A stretch of DNA of 64,000 bases from Niallia taxi (GCF_004005475.1 NZ_RZTZ01000002.1:434001-498000); one strand, 5' to 3'. Counted from the stretch's first letter, positions 29,153 to 40,500 are shown. Program-made: numbers and translations. Notes: a model not told the origin generated them from the letters alone.

Positions 29153-29542
29153 ATGAAAAGAAGAACGGCAAGGGAAAAGGCGCTCCAAGCGTTATTTCAA
29201 ATTGACCTAAGTGAAATAGACAAGAATGAAGCGATCATCCATGCACTTGATGGCGAAAAACCAGATGTATATCTGTCTGCACTTGTTAATGGAGTGCTAG
29301 ACCACCAAGTATCAATTGATGAGAATATAAGCAAGCATTTGGAAAATTGGACAATCGACAGAATTGCCAATGTTGACAGAAATCTTTTAAGAATTGCTGT
29401 TTATGAACTAGTATATGGTTCAGAAGAAGTGCCGGCAAATGTTGTCATTGATGAAGCGGTAGAAATTGCAAAAGCATATGGTGACGACAAGTCCAGCAAG
29501 TTTGTTAATGGACTGCTTTCTAAAATCAAAAACAGTTTGTAA
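29153..29542 (+). CDS. nusB: Transcription antitermination factor NusB
   Basis: A 129-residue all-helical protein that binds boxA RNA with NusE during rRNA transcription. It begins MKRRTAREKALQALFQID and holds the conserved VDRNLLRIAVYEL and VVIDEAVEIAKAYGDDKSSKFVNGLL. AAAGGAG upstream. In B. subtilis folD follows; here a hairpin and then xseA follow instead. Confidence 0.95.
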   Translation: MKRRTAREKALQALFQIDLSEIDKNEAIIHALDGEKPDVYLSALVNGVLDHQVSIDENISKHLENWTIDRIANVDRNLLRIAVYELVYGSEEVPANVVIDEAVEIAKAYGDDKSSKFVNGLLSKIKNSL

Positions 29543-29598
29543 AGCTTATGAAGCGGGAAATAGAAAGAATCGTTGACAAATAGAGATACGCGTAAAAC

Positions 29599-29640
29599 AA
29601 AAAGGGAAAGCAGAACACTGCCATTCCCTTTTATCCTGTA
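29599..29640 (+). terminator. Hairpin between nusB and xseA
   Basis: AAAGGGAA...TTCCCTTT with an imperfect inner stem and short T run, in the place where folD stands in B. subtilis. It may be a weak terminator or attenuator. Confidence 0.55.
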
Positions 29641-29654
29641 AGGGAGCGTTTAAA

Positions 29655-30998
29655 ATGGAAAATAGGTATTTAACAATACAAGCTTTAACGAAATACATAA
29701 AAAGAAAATTCGACGCCGACCCCCATTTGCAGCATGTCCATGTTAAGGGAGAAATATCAAATTTCAAACAGCATAGCAGTGGGCATATGTACTTCACCTT
29801 AAAGGACGATAAGGCAAGAATCCTTGCTGTCATGTTTGCCAGAAGTGCCCAAGGAATGAAATTCAAGCCGGAAAACGGCATGAAGGTCCTTGTGAAGGCT
29901 TCCGTTACTGTGTATGAGCAAAGCGGCCAATATCAAATGTATGTTCAAGAAATGAGGCCAGACGGTATCGGCGACCTGTACTTTGCTTATGAGCAGCTTA
30001 AGAAGAAATTGGAGGCAGATGGACTGTTTTCTGCTGCCCATAAAAAACCTATCCCTAAATATCCTGATACGATTGGGATTATCACATCTCCAACAGGTGC
30101 AGCCATCAGGGACATACTTATCACCATCAAAAGGCGATATCCAATTGCCAAAATTATCATTTTTCCCGCCCTTGTGCAAGGGGAAGCAGCAGCACCATCT
30201 ATCGTGAAAGCTATCGACAAGGCTAACAGCATGGAAACGCCCCATATCGATGTACTGATTGTCGGTAGAGGTGGAGGATCCATTGAAGAACTATGGGCAT
30301 TCAATGAGGAAACGGTAGCAAATGCGATTTTTGCCTCTTCTATCCCTATTATTTCCGCGGTTGGCCATGAAACAGACTTTACAATTGCTGACTTTGTAGC
30401 AGACCTAAGAGCCCCGACACCAACAGGAGCAGCCGAAATGGCAGCCCCACATATGGAGGAGCTTATGGAAAGGGTGCTGACAAGAAAAGCAAGATTAATT
30501 CGGGCAACAAAGGAAAGAGTCGATAAGGAAAAGCACAGGCTCGGAAAAATGGAAAAATCCTACGCTTTTCGCTATCCGAAATTGCTGCTTGACCAAAAAA
30601 TGGAGCAATTGGACAGGCAAAATGAATTATTACAGCGCAATATAAATAAACTGTTTTTGCTTAAAGAAGAAAAGCACGAGTTAATCACGAGACGTCTTAG
30701 CAGAAGTCATCCGCAAGAGCTGCTGCATAATGCAGAAAAAGACAGAGTTAATTTGGAAAAAAACCTCGTACGAAACATGAATCTAATACACCAGAAAAAA
30801 TTACATATGTTCCAATCGATTATTGGGAAAATGGATGCGTTAAGCCCGCTGAAAATTATGGAAAGAGGCTATAACCTGGCTTATTCTCCTGAAGGGAAAT
30901 TGATTTCCAGCATCAATCAGGTAAAAAAGGATGAACAAATTGAACTGCGTCTATCTGATGGAACAGTGGAGGCACGAGTAACATCTATTAAGGAGTGA
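29655..30998 (+). CDS. xseA: Exodeoxyribonuclease VII large subunit
   Basis: A 447-residue catalytic subunit of exonuclease VII. It has an N-terminal OB-fold ([23 protein letters not shown]), a catalytic core with [29 protein letters not shown] and [20 protein letters not shown]-type motifs, then a long coiled coil. It is seven bases upstream of xseB. Confidence 0.95.
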   Translation: MENRYLTIQALTKYIKRKFDADPHLQHVHVKGEISNFKQHSSGHMYFTLKDDKARILAVMFARSAQGMKFKPENGMKVLVKASVTVYEQSGQYQMYVQEMRPDGIGDLYFAYEQLKKKLEADGLFSAAHKKPIPKYPDTIGIITSPTGAAIRDILITIKRRYPIAKIIIFPALVQGEAAAPSIVKAIDKANSMETPHIDVLIVGRGGGSIEELWAFNEETVANAIFASSIPIISAVGHETDFTIADFVADLRAPTPTGAAEMAAPHMEELMERVLTRKARLIRATKERVDKEKHRLGKMEKSYAFRYPKLLLDQKMEQLDRQNELLQRNINKLFLLKEEKHELITRRLSRSHPQELLHNAEKDRVNLEKNLVRNMNLIHQKKLHMFQSIIGKMDALSPLKIMERGYNLAYSPEGKLISSINQVKKDEQIELRLSDGTVEARVTSIKE

Positions 30999-31005
30999 AA
31001 GAACG

Positions 31006-31236
31006 ATGGCTAAAAATGGATTGTCTTTTGAAGAAGCGATGGAAGAGCTAGAGAAAATCGTAGAAAAGCTTGAAGAGGGAGATGTTCCTCTAGAAGAAGC
31101 AATCAATACATACAAAAGAGGCATGGAACTGTCTAAGTTTTGTCATGATAAATTAAAAAATGTGGAAGAGCAGCTTGCAGAAATTGTTTTAGACAATGGG
31201 CAAAAAGAAGCTTTCTCCATAAACGAGGAGGAATAA
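31006..31236 (+). CDS. xseB: Exodeoxyribonuclease VII small subunit
   Basis: A 76-residue helical hairpin that binds XseA. It shows the full family signature [20 protein letters not shown] and [24 protein letters not shown] upstream of ATG 31006; it overlaps the ribosome site region of ispA. Confidence 0.95.
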   Translation: MAKNGLSFEEAMEELEKIVEKLEEGDVPLEEAINTYKRGMELSKFCHDKLKNVEEQLAEIVLDNGQKEAFSINEEE

Positions 31237-31240
31237 GCGA

Positions 31241-32125
31241 TTGTCTGGTCTCTCTTTAACAGCTTTTACGGAAAAATATAAAAAACTTGTAGAACAGGAA
31301 CTGAAAAATAGCGTATCACAGCTTGCAGCACCAGAAATCATCCTAGACTCTATGCATTATTCGCTTTCTGCTGGAGGGAAAAGAATTCGTCCACTGCTCA
31401 CCTTTGCGACGATGTCTGCATTCGGAAAAGATCCGGAAACGGGTCTGCTTCCTGCAGCAGCAATTGAAATGATTCATACATATTCATTGATTCACGATGA
31501 TTTACCAAGCATGGATGATGATGATTTGCGAAGAGGCATTCCAACAAATCATAAGGTTTACGGTGAAGCAATTGCCATATTAGCTGGTGATGCTCTTTTA
31601 ACATATGCCTTTCAGCTAGTAACCGCAATGAAATTTGATGCGGAAACAAAGATAAAAGTGCTCGAAATAATCGCTAAAGCTGCAGGTGCAGAAGGAATGG
31701 TTGGCGGACAGGTTGGAGATATAGAGGGCGAAGGAAAAAATCTTTCTAAAGAAGACCTTGAATATATCCACGTCCACAAAACCGGGAAAATGCTTGAAGC
31801 AAGCATCCTGATAGGCGCAGTCCTTGCAGGTGCGGATAAGGAGCAGATGGAGCTTTTGACAAGCTTTGCCTATCACTTAGGTCTTGCTTTCCAAATAAGA
31901 GATGATATTTTGGATGTGGAAGGCGATGAAGAACTGATTGGCAAACCGCTTGGCAGTGATGTGCATAATCATAAGAGTACATACCCTGCTCTTTTAACGA
32001 TGGATGGTGCTAAAAAAGAGCTGACATACCACATAAGTGCTGCTAAAGAAAAACTTAATCAGCTTTCACTTAAAACAGGGCTTTTAGAGGAAATGACAGA
32101 TTTAGTCGGGAATCGCAACAGCTGA
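31241..32125 (+). CDS. ispA: Farnesyl diphosphate synthase (geranyltranstransferase)
   Basis: A 294-residue prenyl synthase that condenses IPP with DMAPP/GPP to give farnesyl diphosphate. The two Asp-rich motifs are HDDLPSMDDDDLRRG and IRDDILDVEGD, with GGKRIRP at the start of the fold. TTG 31241 with GAGGAGG nine bases upstream is the likely start. It provides the precursor for the menaquinone tail used by MenA at 39215-40132. Confidence 0.94.
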   Translation: MSGLSLTAFTEKYKKLVEQELKNSVSQLAAPEIILDSMHYSLSAGGKRIRPLLTFATMSAFGKDPETGLLPAAAIEMIHTYSLIHDDLPSMDDDDLRRGIPTNHKVYGEAIAILAGDALLTYAFQLVTAMKFDAETKIKVLEIIAKAAGAEGMVGGQVGDIEGEGKNLSKEDLEYIHVHKTGKMLEASILIGAVLAGADKEQMELLTSFAYHLGLAFQIRDDILDVEGDEELIGKPLGSDVHNHKSTYPALLTMDGAKKELTYHISAAKEKLNQLSLKTGLLEEMTDLVGNRNS

Positions 32126-32539
32126 CGTTGTTTAATGCAGGAAGAATAAGGGTATATAGTGAGGAAGAAACCGCTTTATACAAGACGATTTAACCTTATA
32201 CATGAAGAATATGCTGATATATGGCCGTTATCACTTAGTGTTAGCGGTTATTTTTAGGAGCTTTATGTTAAAATAAGCATATATGTACTTTTGACGCGAA
32301 AACGGTTTAAAAAGATTAATTGCAGTAACCTATTCTTTAACCACATAGTAAGACCTATATAGAATTACTTCCTATTAAGGATGGTTGAATGGTATAATAC
32401 ATATTTAACATGTATAGCTAGTAATAAGAAAAAAAGATTATGCTAAGCATACATAACAATAAACTAATTACGTGAAAAGTAAAAATAAGCACAAGTTCAT
32501 AATATAAGGTTTAAATTGAATGAAAGAGAGTTGTTAACG
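32126..32539. other. Intergenic region between ispA and dxs
   Basis: About 410 bases, longer than in B. subtilis. It holds a weak hairpin (GCCGTTATCAC...GTGTTAGCGG with T run, about 32223-32257) that may terminate the nusB-ispA unit, and several AT-rich stretches that could serve as a dxs promoter. No supported open frame. Confidence 0.5.
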
Positions 32540-34432
32540 ATGGATTTATTGTCAATAAAGAATCCAGCCTTTCTAAAAGACTTATCAATGGAAGAACTCG
32601 AGAAGTTGAGTGAAGATGTTCGTACGTTTTTAATAAATACACTGTCGACGAAAGGCGGACATATCGGCCCGAATCTTGGTGTTGTCGAATTGACAATTGC
32701 TTTGCATAAGTGCTTTGACAGTCCGAAGGATAAATTTATTTGGGATGTTGGGCACCAAGCTTATGTCCACAAAATTTTGACTGGTAGAGCAAAGGATTTC
32801 GATACATTAAGACAGTATAAAGGCATGTCTGGTTTCCCAAAAATGAATGAGAGTGAGCATGATGTATGGGAAACTGGCCATAGCTCCACTTCCTTGTCAG
32901 CAGCAATGGGAATGGCTGTCGCGAGAGATTTAAAGAAGGAAGATTCTTTTGTTGTGCCAATTATCGGAGATGGTGCACTGACTGGCGGAATGGCTTTAGA
33001 GGCCTTGAACCATATTGGTGATGAAAAAACAAACATGATTGTCATTCTTAATGACAATGAAATGAGTATCGCACCAAATGTTGGTGCATTACATCATGTA
33101 CTCGGCAGGTTAAGAACGGCCGGTAAATACCAATGGGTAAAAGATGAGCTCGAAATGCTGTTGAAGAAAATTCCAGCAGTTGGCGGAAAGATGGCAGCAA
33201 CAGCAGAAAGAATCAAGGATAGCTTAAAATATCTGCTTGTTTCCGGTGTGTTTTTTGAAGAGCTTGGATTTACTTATTTAGGCCCGGTGGACGGCCATAA
33301 CTATGAAGATTTAATCGAGCATTTAAATTATGCTAAAAAAACAGAAGGACCAGTTCTTTTGCATGTTATAACGAAAAAAGGTAAGGGTTATTCTCCTGCT
33401 GAAGAGGATAAAGTTGGAACATGGCATGGAACAGGACCTTATAAAATTGAAACAGGTGCTATTGTGAAGCCTGTTAATACTGCTCCTGCTTGGAGCAAGC
33501 TTGTCAGCGATACTGTGCTGAAGCTTGCGCGGAAGGATGAAAGAATTGTTGCTATAACTCCAGCAATGCCTGTAGGCTCTAAACTGGAAAGCTTTGCAGC
33601 AGAGTTTCCAAACAGAATGCTCGACGTTGGGATTGCTGAACAGCATGCTGTTACTTTGGCAGCAGGACTTGCCACACAAAAAATGAAACCATTTTTGGCG
33701 ATTTATTCCACATTCCTACAAAGAGCGTATGATCAAATGCTTCACGATGTGTGCAGGCAAAACCTAAATGTCTTTATTGGGATTGACCGTGCAGGTCTTG
33801 TTGGAGCAGATGGTGAAACACATCAAGGTGTATATGATATTTCATTCTTGCGTCATATGCCGAATTTAGTGCTAATGATGCCTAAGGATGAAAACGAAGG
33901 GCAGCATATGGTAAATACGGCAATTTCATATGATGCAGGTCCGATTGCAATGCGTTTCCCACGTGGTAATGGACTTGGTGTCCCTATGGATGAGGAATTA
34001 AAGTGTATTCCAATTGGGTCATGGGAAGTTCTTAGAGAGGGTAGCGATGCAGCAATTTTGACCTTCGGAACGACAATTGGTATGGCGATGAGTGCGGCGG
34101 AAATTTTAGAAAAGCAAGGAATATCTGTGAAGGTAATAAATGCAAGATTTATTAAACCATTAGATGAAGCGATGCTTACAGAATTGTTCAAGCAGCAAAT
34201 GCCAATATTAACGATAGAAGAGGCAGTTCTTCAAGGTGGATTTGGAAGCTATGTGCTTGAATATGCACAAGAAGCTGGCTTTGGGTCCACTGTGATTGAC
34301 AGAATGGGAATTCCTGATCAGTTTGTTGAGCATGGTGATGTAGATTCCTTATTAGCAGAAATTCATTTAACAACAGAAGAAGCAGTTAAAAGAATTAACT
34401 CGATTGCGAGAAAAAAACAAAAAAGGGCTTAG
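32540..34432 (+). CDS. dxs: 1-Deoxy-D-xylulose-5-phosphate synthase
   Basis: A 630-residue thiamine-diphosphate enzyme that makes DXP from pyruvate and glyceraldehyde-3-phosphate, the entry step of the MEP isoprenoid pathway. It shows the N-terminal [32 protein letters not shown], the ThDP motif GDGALTGG, and [21 protein letters not shown] 32540 matches the family start. Eight bases separate it from yqxC. Confidence 0.96.
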   Translation: MDLLSIKNPAFLKDLSMEELEKLSEDVRTFLINTLSTKGGHIGPNLGVVELTIALHKCFDSPKDKFIWDVGHQAYVHKILTGRAKDFDTLRQYKGMSGFPKMNESEHDVWETGHSSTSLSAAMGMAVARDLKKEDSFVVPIIGDGALTGGMALEALNHIGDEKTNMIVILNDNEMSIAPNVGALHHVLGRLRTAGKYQWVKDELEMLLKKIPAVGGKMAATAERIKDSLKYLLVSGVFFEELGFTYLGPVDGHNYEDLIEHLNYAKKTEGPVLLHVITKKGKGYSPAEEDKVGTWHGTGPYKIETGAIVKPVNTAPAWSKLVSDTVLKLARKDERIVAITPAMPVGSKLESFAAEFPNRMLDVGIAEQHAVTLAAGLATQKMKPFLAIYSTFLQRAYDQMLHDVCRQNLNVFIGIDRAGLVGADGETHQGVYDISFLRHMPNLVLMMPKDENEGQHMVNTAISYDAGPIAMRFPRGNGLGVPMDEELKCIPIGSWEVLREGSDAAILTFGTTIGMAMSAAEILEKQGISVKVINARFIKPLDEAMLTELFKQQMPILTIEEAVLQGGFGSYVLEYAQEAGFGSTVIDRMGIPDQFVEHGDVDSLLAEIHLTTEEAVKRINSIARKKQKRA

Positions 34433-34439
34433 ATAATAA

Positions 34440-35258
34440 ATGAAGAAAGAACGCATAGATGTTTTATTGGTGGAGCAAGGATTATTTGAAACGAGAGAAA
34501 AAGCAAAAAGAGCGATTATGGCTGGAATCGTCTATTGCGACGAAGAGAGATTGGATAAACCAGGAGAAAAAATCGCCGTGGAATCCAAGCTCACAGTAAA
34601 AGGAAAAACACTTAAATATGTAAGCCGCGGTGGCTTGAAGCTAGAAAAAGCACTTGAGGTGTTTGATCTAACTGCAAAAGACAAAGTATTGCTGGACATT
34701 GGCGCTTCAACAGGCGGTTTTACAGATTGTGCCTTGCAAAACGGTGCGAAATTGTCTTATGCATTAGATGTTGGTTATAATCAGCTGGCTTGGAAGTTAA
34801 GACAGGATGAAAGAGTTATTGTAATGGAACGCACGAATTTCCGGTATGTAACTCCTGCAGATTTGGAAGGAGAAATGCCAAACTTTGCCTCGATAGATGT
34901 GTCGTTCATTTCCTTAAAGCTGATTCTTCCTGTATTAAAAACCTTACTTGCTTCAGGCAGTGATATTATTGCATTAGTGAAGCCGCAATTTGAAGCAGGC
35001 AGAGAGCAAGTTGGTAAAAAAGGAATTGTCAGGGATAAGAAGGTCCATGCAGATGTTCTGGAAAGAATCATTGCATTTTCCAAAGAAGAAGGCTATCAAA
35101 TCAAAAACCTTTCCTTCTCACCGATAACAGGCGGAGATGGCAATATTGAATTTCTTCTTCATCTTCACTGGTCAGAACTTGGCGGCGAAGACACTTTAGT
35201 TGATGTAAATGCGGTTGTTGAAAGTGCACATGAGGAATTGAAGAAAGCAAAGCAATAA
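34440..35258 (+). CDS. yqxC: YqxC, TlyA-family S4/FtsJ rRNA methyltransferase-like protein
   Basis: A 272-residue TlyA-family protein. The N-terminal S4 RNA-binding domain (ERIDVLLVEQGLFETREKAKRAIMAG) is followed by an FtsJ-type methyltransferase with SAM-binding LLDIGASTGGFTDCALQNGA and downstream FASIDVSFISLKLILP. Family members 2'-O-methylate rRNA. Position between dxs and argR is conserved. Confidence 0.93.
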   Translation: MKKERIDVLLVEQGLFETREKAKRAIMAGIVYCDEERLDKPGEKIAVESKLTVKGKTLKYVSRGGLKLEKALEVFDLTAKDKVLLDIGASTGGFTDCALQNGAKLSYALDVGYNQLAWKLRQDERVIVMERTNFRYVTPADLEGEMPNFASIDVSFISLKLILPVLKTLLASGSDIIALVKPQFEAGREQVGKKGIVRDKKVHADVLERIIAFSKEEGYQIKNLSFSPITGGDGNIEFLLHLHWSELGGEDTLVDVNAVVESAHEELKKAKQ

Positions 35259-35276
35259 GTTAATAAGGACTCTTCC

Positions 35277-35305
35277 AAAGGAATAAGTTCAACTTATTCC
35301 TTTTT
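35277..35305 (+). terminator. Terminator after yqxC
   Basis: Perfect AAAGGAATAAGTT / AACTTATTCCTTT stem with a one-base centre, then a T run. Confidence 0.85.
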
Positions 35306-35490
35306 GGATTGCAAAAGAATACATACAAATTATAGAATAAAGATACAATGAAATTACAAGGATATAGCAGTTTTTTGTCGAAATATAGGAATACAGCCTT
35401 TTATGGGCTTATTAAAAGGGTAGACATCGAGCTTGCTTTATAAATCTAAAAAAACCAGTGGACAAAATGTCCATTAAAGGAATGATAGCA

Positions 35491-35940
35491 ATGAATAAAG
35501 GACAAAGGCATATTAAAATTAGGGATATTATCTCCAATAATGAAATAGAAACACAGGACGACCTTGTCGATGAGCTGAAAAATGCTGGATATAATGTAAC
35601 ACAAGCAACGGTTTCCAGAGATATTAAGGAGTTGCATCTCGTAAAGGTACCTCTTCAGGACGGACGATATAAATACAGCCTTCCAGCAGATCAGCGTTTC
35701 AACCCGCTGCAGAAATTAAAAAGAACACTAATGGATGCATTTGTAAAAATTGATTCTGCTGGCAATTTACTTGTATTAAAATCATTGCCAGGAAATGCCC
35801 AAGCTATTGGCGCATTAATTGATAATTTAGATTGGGATGAAATACTAGGAACTATTTGCGGTGATGACACATGTCTAATTATTTGTCGCACGGCAGAGGA
35901 TGGCCAAACAATTACAGATCGTTTTCTTGATATGCTGTAA
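35491..35940 (+). CDS. argR: Arginine repressor/activator ArgR (AhrC)
   Basis: A 149-residue arginine-dependent regulator of arginine biosynthesis and catabolism, identical in length to B. subtilis AhrC. The N-terminal winged helix contains [17 protein letters not shown]; the C-terminal hexamerisation and arginine-binding domain contains [21 protein letters not shown] before ATG 35491 sets the start. recN follows after 15 bases. Confidence 0.96.
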   Translation: MNKGQRHIKIRDIISNNEIETQDDLVDELKNAGYNVTQATVSRDIKELHLVKVPLQDGRYKYSLPADQRFNPLQKLKRTLMDAFVKIDSAGNLLVLKSLPGNAQAIGALIDNLDWDEILGTICGDDTCLIICRTAEDGQTITDRFLDML

Positions 35941-35955
35941 AAGAGGTGACATATT

Positions 35956-37644
35956 TTGCTTAATGAATTATCTATCAAAAACTTTGCCATAATTGAATCA
36001 CTTGCCGTCTCTTTCCGCAAAGGATTAACAGTTCTGACAGGGGAAACAGGTGCTGGGAAATCAATTATAATTGATGCGATTAACCTGCTTGTTGGCGGAA
36101 GAGGCTCGGCGGAATTTGTTCGTCATGGAGAGGAAAAGGCAGAAATTGAAGGGCTGTTTTATATTGAAAATGGACATCCTTGCTTTTTGAAAATGCAGGA
36201 ATTTGGTATAGATATTGAAGAAGGTACGATTATCCTTAGAAGAGATATTTCCGTTTCCGGTAAAAGTGTCTGCCGCATTAACGGGAAGCTTATTACTATC
36301 TCCACATTAAGAGAGATAGGCTCAAGTCTTATTGATATACATGGTCAGCATGAGCATCAGGAATTGATGGATGAAACAAAGCATCTCATGCTTCTTGATA
36401 CGTATGCAGCTTCCGAGCTTGCACCTGTGTTTAAGGAATATGAAGGTTTATATCGTACGTATACCCAAACACAAAAAAAACTGATGAACTTGACTGAAAA
36501 TGAACAGCAAATGGCACATCGTCTTGATTTACTAACATTTCAGCACCAGGAAATCATCAATGCAAACTTACAGAAAAATGAAGATGACGAATTGCTGGAG
36601 GAAAGAAAGCGGCTCGGCAACTTTGAAAGAATTTTTGAAAGCATCCAAACAGGATACACAGCTTTAAAGGGTGAGCAAAAAGGGCTCGACTGGCTTGGTG
36701 AAGTGATGGGGCATATGGAAGAAGCTGCAAGTCTTGACCCGGAATATGCAGATATTTCCGAGTCTGTGTCTAACAGCTTTTATATTCTTGAGGATGTTGC
36801 AAGCAGATTGAGAAACAGCCTTGATTATCTCGAATATGATCCTGAACGGCTTAATAGTATTGAAGCAAGGTTGAATGAAATTAATTCACTTAAGCGAAAA
36901 TATGGAAAATCTGTTGATGAAATACTAGAATATGCAGCTAAAATTGAGGAAGAGCTAGAAACGCTTCAAAATAAAGAAACACATATTGATATGCTCGAAA
37001 AAGAATTATTAAGCATTAAAAAGGATTTGCTTGTTGAAGCAAATGAACTTAGCTCCCTTCGCAAAAAAGCAGCTATTCGATTAACAGACGATATTCATCA
37101 AGAGTTGAAAGAGCTTTATATGGAGAAAACCATCTTTGAGGTAAGATTTAACTCAGACGAGGATAATATCTCCAAAGCTGGGATGGATAATGTGGAATTT
37201 TATATATCTACAAATCCAGGCGAACCGCTTAAGCCGTTGTCTAAAATAGTCTCAGGTGGAGAGCTGTCGAGGATGATGCTCGCGTTAAAAAGTATTTTCT
37301 CGAAGCATCAAGGTGTCACCTCCATCATTTTTGATGAGGTGGATACAGGCGTAAGCGGCAGAGTCGCACAGGCAATTGCAGAAAAAATTTCGAGTGTCTC
37401 AGCTGGCTCTCAAGTGCTTTGTATTTCCCATATGCCTCAAGTAGCGGCAATGTCTGATACACATCTTTACATTGCAAAAGCAATTCATGATGGACGGACA
37501 TCTACAACAGTTACTCCATTGGAAACACAGGATAAAATAAAGGAAATTGCGAGAATGATTTCCGGAACTGAAATTACGGATTTAACAAAAAAACATGCAA
37601 AAGAGCTGTTAAAATTGGCCCAAAAGGTCAAGAATAAAAGATAG
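35956..37644 (+). CDS. recN: DNA repair protein RecN
   Basis: A 562-residue SMC-like ATPase involved in early double-strand break repair. Walker A is GETGAGKS near residue 35. Central coiled coils with many Leu/Glu/Lys heptads follow, then the C-terminal SGGELSRMMLALK signature and Walker B IIFDEVDTGVSG. TTG start with AGAGGTG upstream. Order argR-recN-spoIVB is as in B. subtilis. Confidence 0.96.
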   Translation: MLNELSIKNFAIIESLAVSFRKGLTVLTGETGAGKSIIIDAINLLVGGRGSAEFVRHGEEKAEIEGLFYIENGHPCFLKMQEFGIDIEEGTIILRRDISVSGKSVCRINGKLITISTLREIGSSLIDIHGQHEHQELMDETKHLMLLDTYAASELAPVFKEYEGLYRTYTQTQKKLMNLTENEQQMAHRLDLLTFQHQEIINANLQKNEDDELLEERKRLGNFERIFESIQTGYTALKGEQKGLDWLGEVMGHMEEAASLDPEYADISESVSNSFYILEDVASRLRNSLDYLEYDPERLNSIEARLNEINSLKRKYGKSVDEILEYAAKIEEELETLQNKETHIDMLEKELLSIKKDLLVEANELSSLRKKAAIRLTDDIHQELKELYMEKTIFEVRFNSDEDNISKAGMDNVEFYISTNPGEPLKPLSKIVSGGELSRMMLALKSIFSKHQGVTSIIFDEVDTGVSGRVAQAIAEKISSVSAGSQVLCISHMPQVAAMSDTHLYIAKAIHDGRTSTTVTPLETQDKIKEIARMISGTEITDLTKKHAKELLKLAQKVKNKR

Positions 37645-37651
37645 AACAAGG

Positions 37652-37682
37652 AAACCCCTGTTTAACAGGGGTTTTTATTTTT
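37652..37682 (+). terminator. Terminator after recN
   Basis: AAACCCCTG / CAGGGGTTT with a TTTAA loop and a T-rich tail. Confidence 0.88.
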
Positions 37683-37886
37683 AATAAGAAAAAAATTTGT
37701 ATGAGATTATACCTAATAAGATAAATTGCATTTTGCTTAATTCGTTATGCACGTTTTACAAAATTGCTATTACTAACCAAAGTGTGCAGGTTTTTTATAG
37801 TTTTTACAGTAATAAATGACCACCATGCAGGCAAACTTATATATAAGCCAAGAATTTGGTGATTAGAAGCGAGGAGAGTGAATGAT

Positions 37887-39179
37887 TTGAAAATGGATTT
37901 CCTAAGAAAAATAATTGGTGGAATTCTCCTTGTTTCATTAATTTCTATAAGCTTTAACAAACCCTTTCAAGAATATCTTCATATCCCAAAAAGCGTCACT
38001 ATCTTTGAAGGCCAGAATATAGTGTTAAACAGTTCATCCATACCCGCATCAAGCATGGTTACGGAGGATAACTCAGTCGTTGCCCTAAGTCAAGATGAAG
38101 GGGAGTATTCGCTGCATGGTGAAGAGAATGGTAAAAACGAGATGGTTTTAGAGCTGGCAGGCTTTCCGATTAAAAAGGTTGATGTGAATGTTTTAAAAGA
38201 CTTTAAAGTTATCCCTGGAGGACAATCTATCGGGGTGAAGCTAAATTCAGTTGGCGTACTGATTGTTGGACATCATCAGGTGAATACAGTGGAAGGCAAG
38301 GCATCACCAGGTGAAAAAGCTGGCATTAAAGTAGGAGATATGATTACAGAAATCAATGGCAAAAAAATTGAAAAGATGGCGGATGTGGCACCATTTGTCC
38401 AAAGTGCAGGAGAAACAGGAGAGCCGCTTAACTTAACAATATTGCGTGAAAAAGACACAATTAAAACTAAATTAGAACCTTTAAAGGAAAAAGGTTCCAA
38501 CACATTTAAATTAGGCTTATATATTAGAGATTCAGCAGCTGGCATTGGAACGATGACGTTCTATCATCCTGAATCAAAAAAATATGGCGCTTTAGGTCAT
38601 GTTATTTCCGATATGGATACAAAAAAACCAATTGTTGTGGATGACGGTGAAATTTTACGTTCAACTGTCACTAGCATTGAAAAAGGTGAAAATGGCAACC
38701 CAGGTGAAAAGCTGGCACGCTTCTCCTCTGACAAAGAAGTAATCGGTAATATTACCACAAACAGCCCATTTGGAATTTTCGGTGAACTGAATAGAGGAAT
38801 GACAAATGGAATTATGGATAAGGCTATGCCAATCACATTATCAGATCAGGTGAAAGAGGGACCAGCCCAAATTCTAACTGTTGTTGATAATGATGTAGTG
38901 AAGCTATTTGATATCGAAGTGGTCAGCTCTGTACCGCAAAAGTTCCCAGCAACAAAAGGAATGGTAATCAAGGTTACAGACAAAGAGCTACTCAAGAAAA
39001 CCGGTGGTATTGTTCAAGGGATGAGCGGAAGCCCAATCATTCAAGATGGCAAGTTAATTGGTGCCGTTACCCATGTGTTCGTAAATGACCCGACAAGCGG
39101 TTATGGTGTCCATATTGAATGGATGCTGAATGAAGCAGGAATTGACATATATGAAAAAGGAAAGCAAAAAGCTTCCTAA
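37887..39179 (+). CDS. spoIVB: SpoIVB, sporulation signalling serine peptidase
   Basis: A 430-residue forespore-secreted PDZ-serine peptidase that triggers pro-sigma-K processing by cleaving SpoIVFA. It has an N-terminal membrane helix, a PDZ domain ([20 protein letters not shown]), the catalytic histidine in GALGHVISD (His238) and the nucleophile in GMSGSPII (Ser380), numbering from TTG 37887. TTG is chosen for its spacing of ten bases from GAGGAG; a GTG at 37878 sits too close to it. In B. subtilis spo0A is next; here menA lies between. Confidence 0.94.
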   Translation: MKMDFLRKIIGGILLVSLISISFNKPFQEYLHIPKSVTIFEGQNIVLNSSSIPASSMVTEDNSVVALSQDEGEYSLHGEENGKNEMVLELAGFPIKKVDVNVLKDFKVIPGGQSIGVKLNSVGVLIVGHHQVNTVEGKASPGEKAGIKVGDMITEINGKKIEKMADVAPFVQSAGETGEPLNLTILREKDTIKTKLEPLKEKGSNTFKLGLYIRDSAAGIGTMTFYHPESKKYGALGHVISDMDTKKPIVVDDGEILRSTVTSIEKGENGNPGEKLARFSSDKEVIGNITTNSPFGIFGELNRGMTNGIMDKAMPITLSDQVKEGPAQILTVVDNDVVKLFDIEVVSSVPQKFPATKGMVIKVTDKELLKKTGGIVQGMSGSPIIQDGKLIGAVTHVFVNDPTSGYGVHIEWMLNEAGIDIYEKGKQKAS

Positions 39180-39185
39180 ATAAGT

Positions 39186-39214
39186 AAAAGCGCACCATTA
39201 CGGTGCGCTTTTAC
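39186..39214. terminator. Bidirectional terminator between spoIVB and menA
   Basis: AAAAGCGCACC / GGTGCGCTTTT stem, ATTA loop, between converging genes. Confidence 0.9.
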
Positions 39215-40132
39215 TTATAGGTTTGAGAAGATAAAATCAAGCAAAATGCCGATTCCTAAAAACAACCCAAAAAATGTATTCGTTTGTGCCGTTGATTTCA
39301 TCGCAATTGGAGTTTCACTGCGGCTTCCTTTAAAGCCTTTAATTGCTTGAATCGGTTTTTTAATGCTAAGAAACACAATTAATAACCACGGACTGCTGAT
39401 ACCAAATATTACAAGGCCAAGAATCCAAACATAAGAGATGATAAACAATACAGCAAGAAGCTGAACAGCTTTTTCAAATCCCATTAAAATGGCAATTGTT
39501 TTTCGGCCGCCAAGTGTATCTTCCTCAATATCTCTTATATTGTTAGATAAGTTGATGCATCCGATTAAGATTGCAATTGGCACTGAAATTAAAATGCTTT
39601 GTTCATTAACAAAACCTGTTTGAATATAGAAGGAAATCAAAATGAAGATCGTTCCCATGCAAATCCCTGAAAATAATTCACCAAATGGTGTATATGCAAT
39701 AGGTAGCGGCCCACCTGTGTAAAGATAGCCAATAGCCATTCCTAACACCCCAACAAGAGCAATCCACCAGCTTGTGCTCATGCAGATATATACACCAAGT
39801 AAGAGGGAAGCAGTATATAAGGCAATCGCCAAATTCATCACTGTTTTTGGCTTCATACCATGCCTTACGATAGCTCCACCAATTCCTACTGAATCAGCTG
39901 TATCTAATCCCCTAATGAAGTCATAGTATTCATTGAACAAATTTGTAGCTATTTGAATGAACAAGCAAGCAAATAGCATGGCTAAAAACAAGCCAGTATG
40001 AATCTGTTCATATTGTAATGCTAAAACTGTCCCTATAAAAACGGGAACAAAAGAAGCAGTTAACGTGTGTGGTCTCGTCAGCTGCCACAATACTTTATGT
40101 GTAGGCTGATCGTTCTTTGCAACATTTTCCAT
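39215..40132 (-). CDS. menA: MenA-like 1,4-dihydroxy-2-naphthoate polyprenyltransferase
   Basis: A 305-residue UbiA-superfamily membrane enzyme that attaches the polyprenyl tail to DHNA in menaquinone synthesis. It has about eight membrane helices and the two Asp-rich motifs NLFNEYYDFIRGLD and NNIRDIEEDTLGGRKT. AAAGGA before ATG 40132 sets the start, discarding 34 upstream codons. It stands alone and reversed between spoIVB and spo0A, unlike in B. subtilis. Confidence 0.88.
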   Translation of the reverse strand: MENVAKNDQPTHKVLWQLTRPHTLTASFVPVFIGTVLALQYEQIHTGLFLAMLFACLFIQIATNLFNEYYDFIRGLDTADSVGIGGAIVRHGMKPKTVMNLAIALYTASLLLGVYICMSTSWWIALVGVLGMAIGYLYTGGPLPIAYTPFGELFSGICMGTIFILISFYIQTGFVNEQSILISVPIAILIGCINLSNNIRDIEEDTLGGRKTIAILMGFEKAVQLLAVLFIISYVWILGLVIFGISSPWLLIVFLSIKKPIQAIKGFKGSRSETPIAMKSTAQTNTFFGLFLGIGILLDFIFSNL

Positions 40133-40370
40133 AAAAAAAATCCTTTCTTTAAAACCATTTCTAAAAGTACAATATGTGAAAGTCCACCTTATATAATAAC
40201 TTAAATTTCCTATCAGCAACAAGAGCGTATTCATAAAATCGCCATCTTTTTTTAGTTATAAAAATCTGAAATATGCTGTTTTCATTTATATTCTTTAAAA
40301 TATAGCGTGTTTATTAATTAATTCTTTATTATTACCATATATAGGGTGTATAATAAGTCTATAAAGATTT

Positions 40371-40500
40371 TTCGACAAATGTTCATTCAGGGAAGTAAAA
40401 TGGCGAATGAGGTCGAAAATGAGAGAATTCATGAGAAAAAACGAGTTTTTCTATATTTTTTTATAAAATCAAAGGAATTTTAGTTACTTTGTCGAAATTG
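40371..40500 (+). promoter_or_regulatory. spo0A promoter region with two Spo0A boxes
   Basis: A perfect 0A box (TTTGTCGAA) at 40488-40496 and its complement at 40371-40379. The first overlaps a plausible sigma-H promoter (AAAGGAATT about 40471, then CGAAAT 13 bases on), as in the B. subtilis Ps promoter, where Spo0A-P regulates its own gene. Confidence 0.7.
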
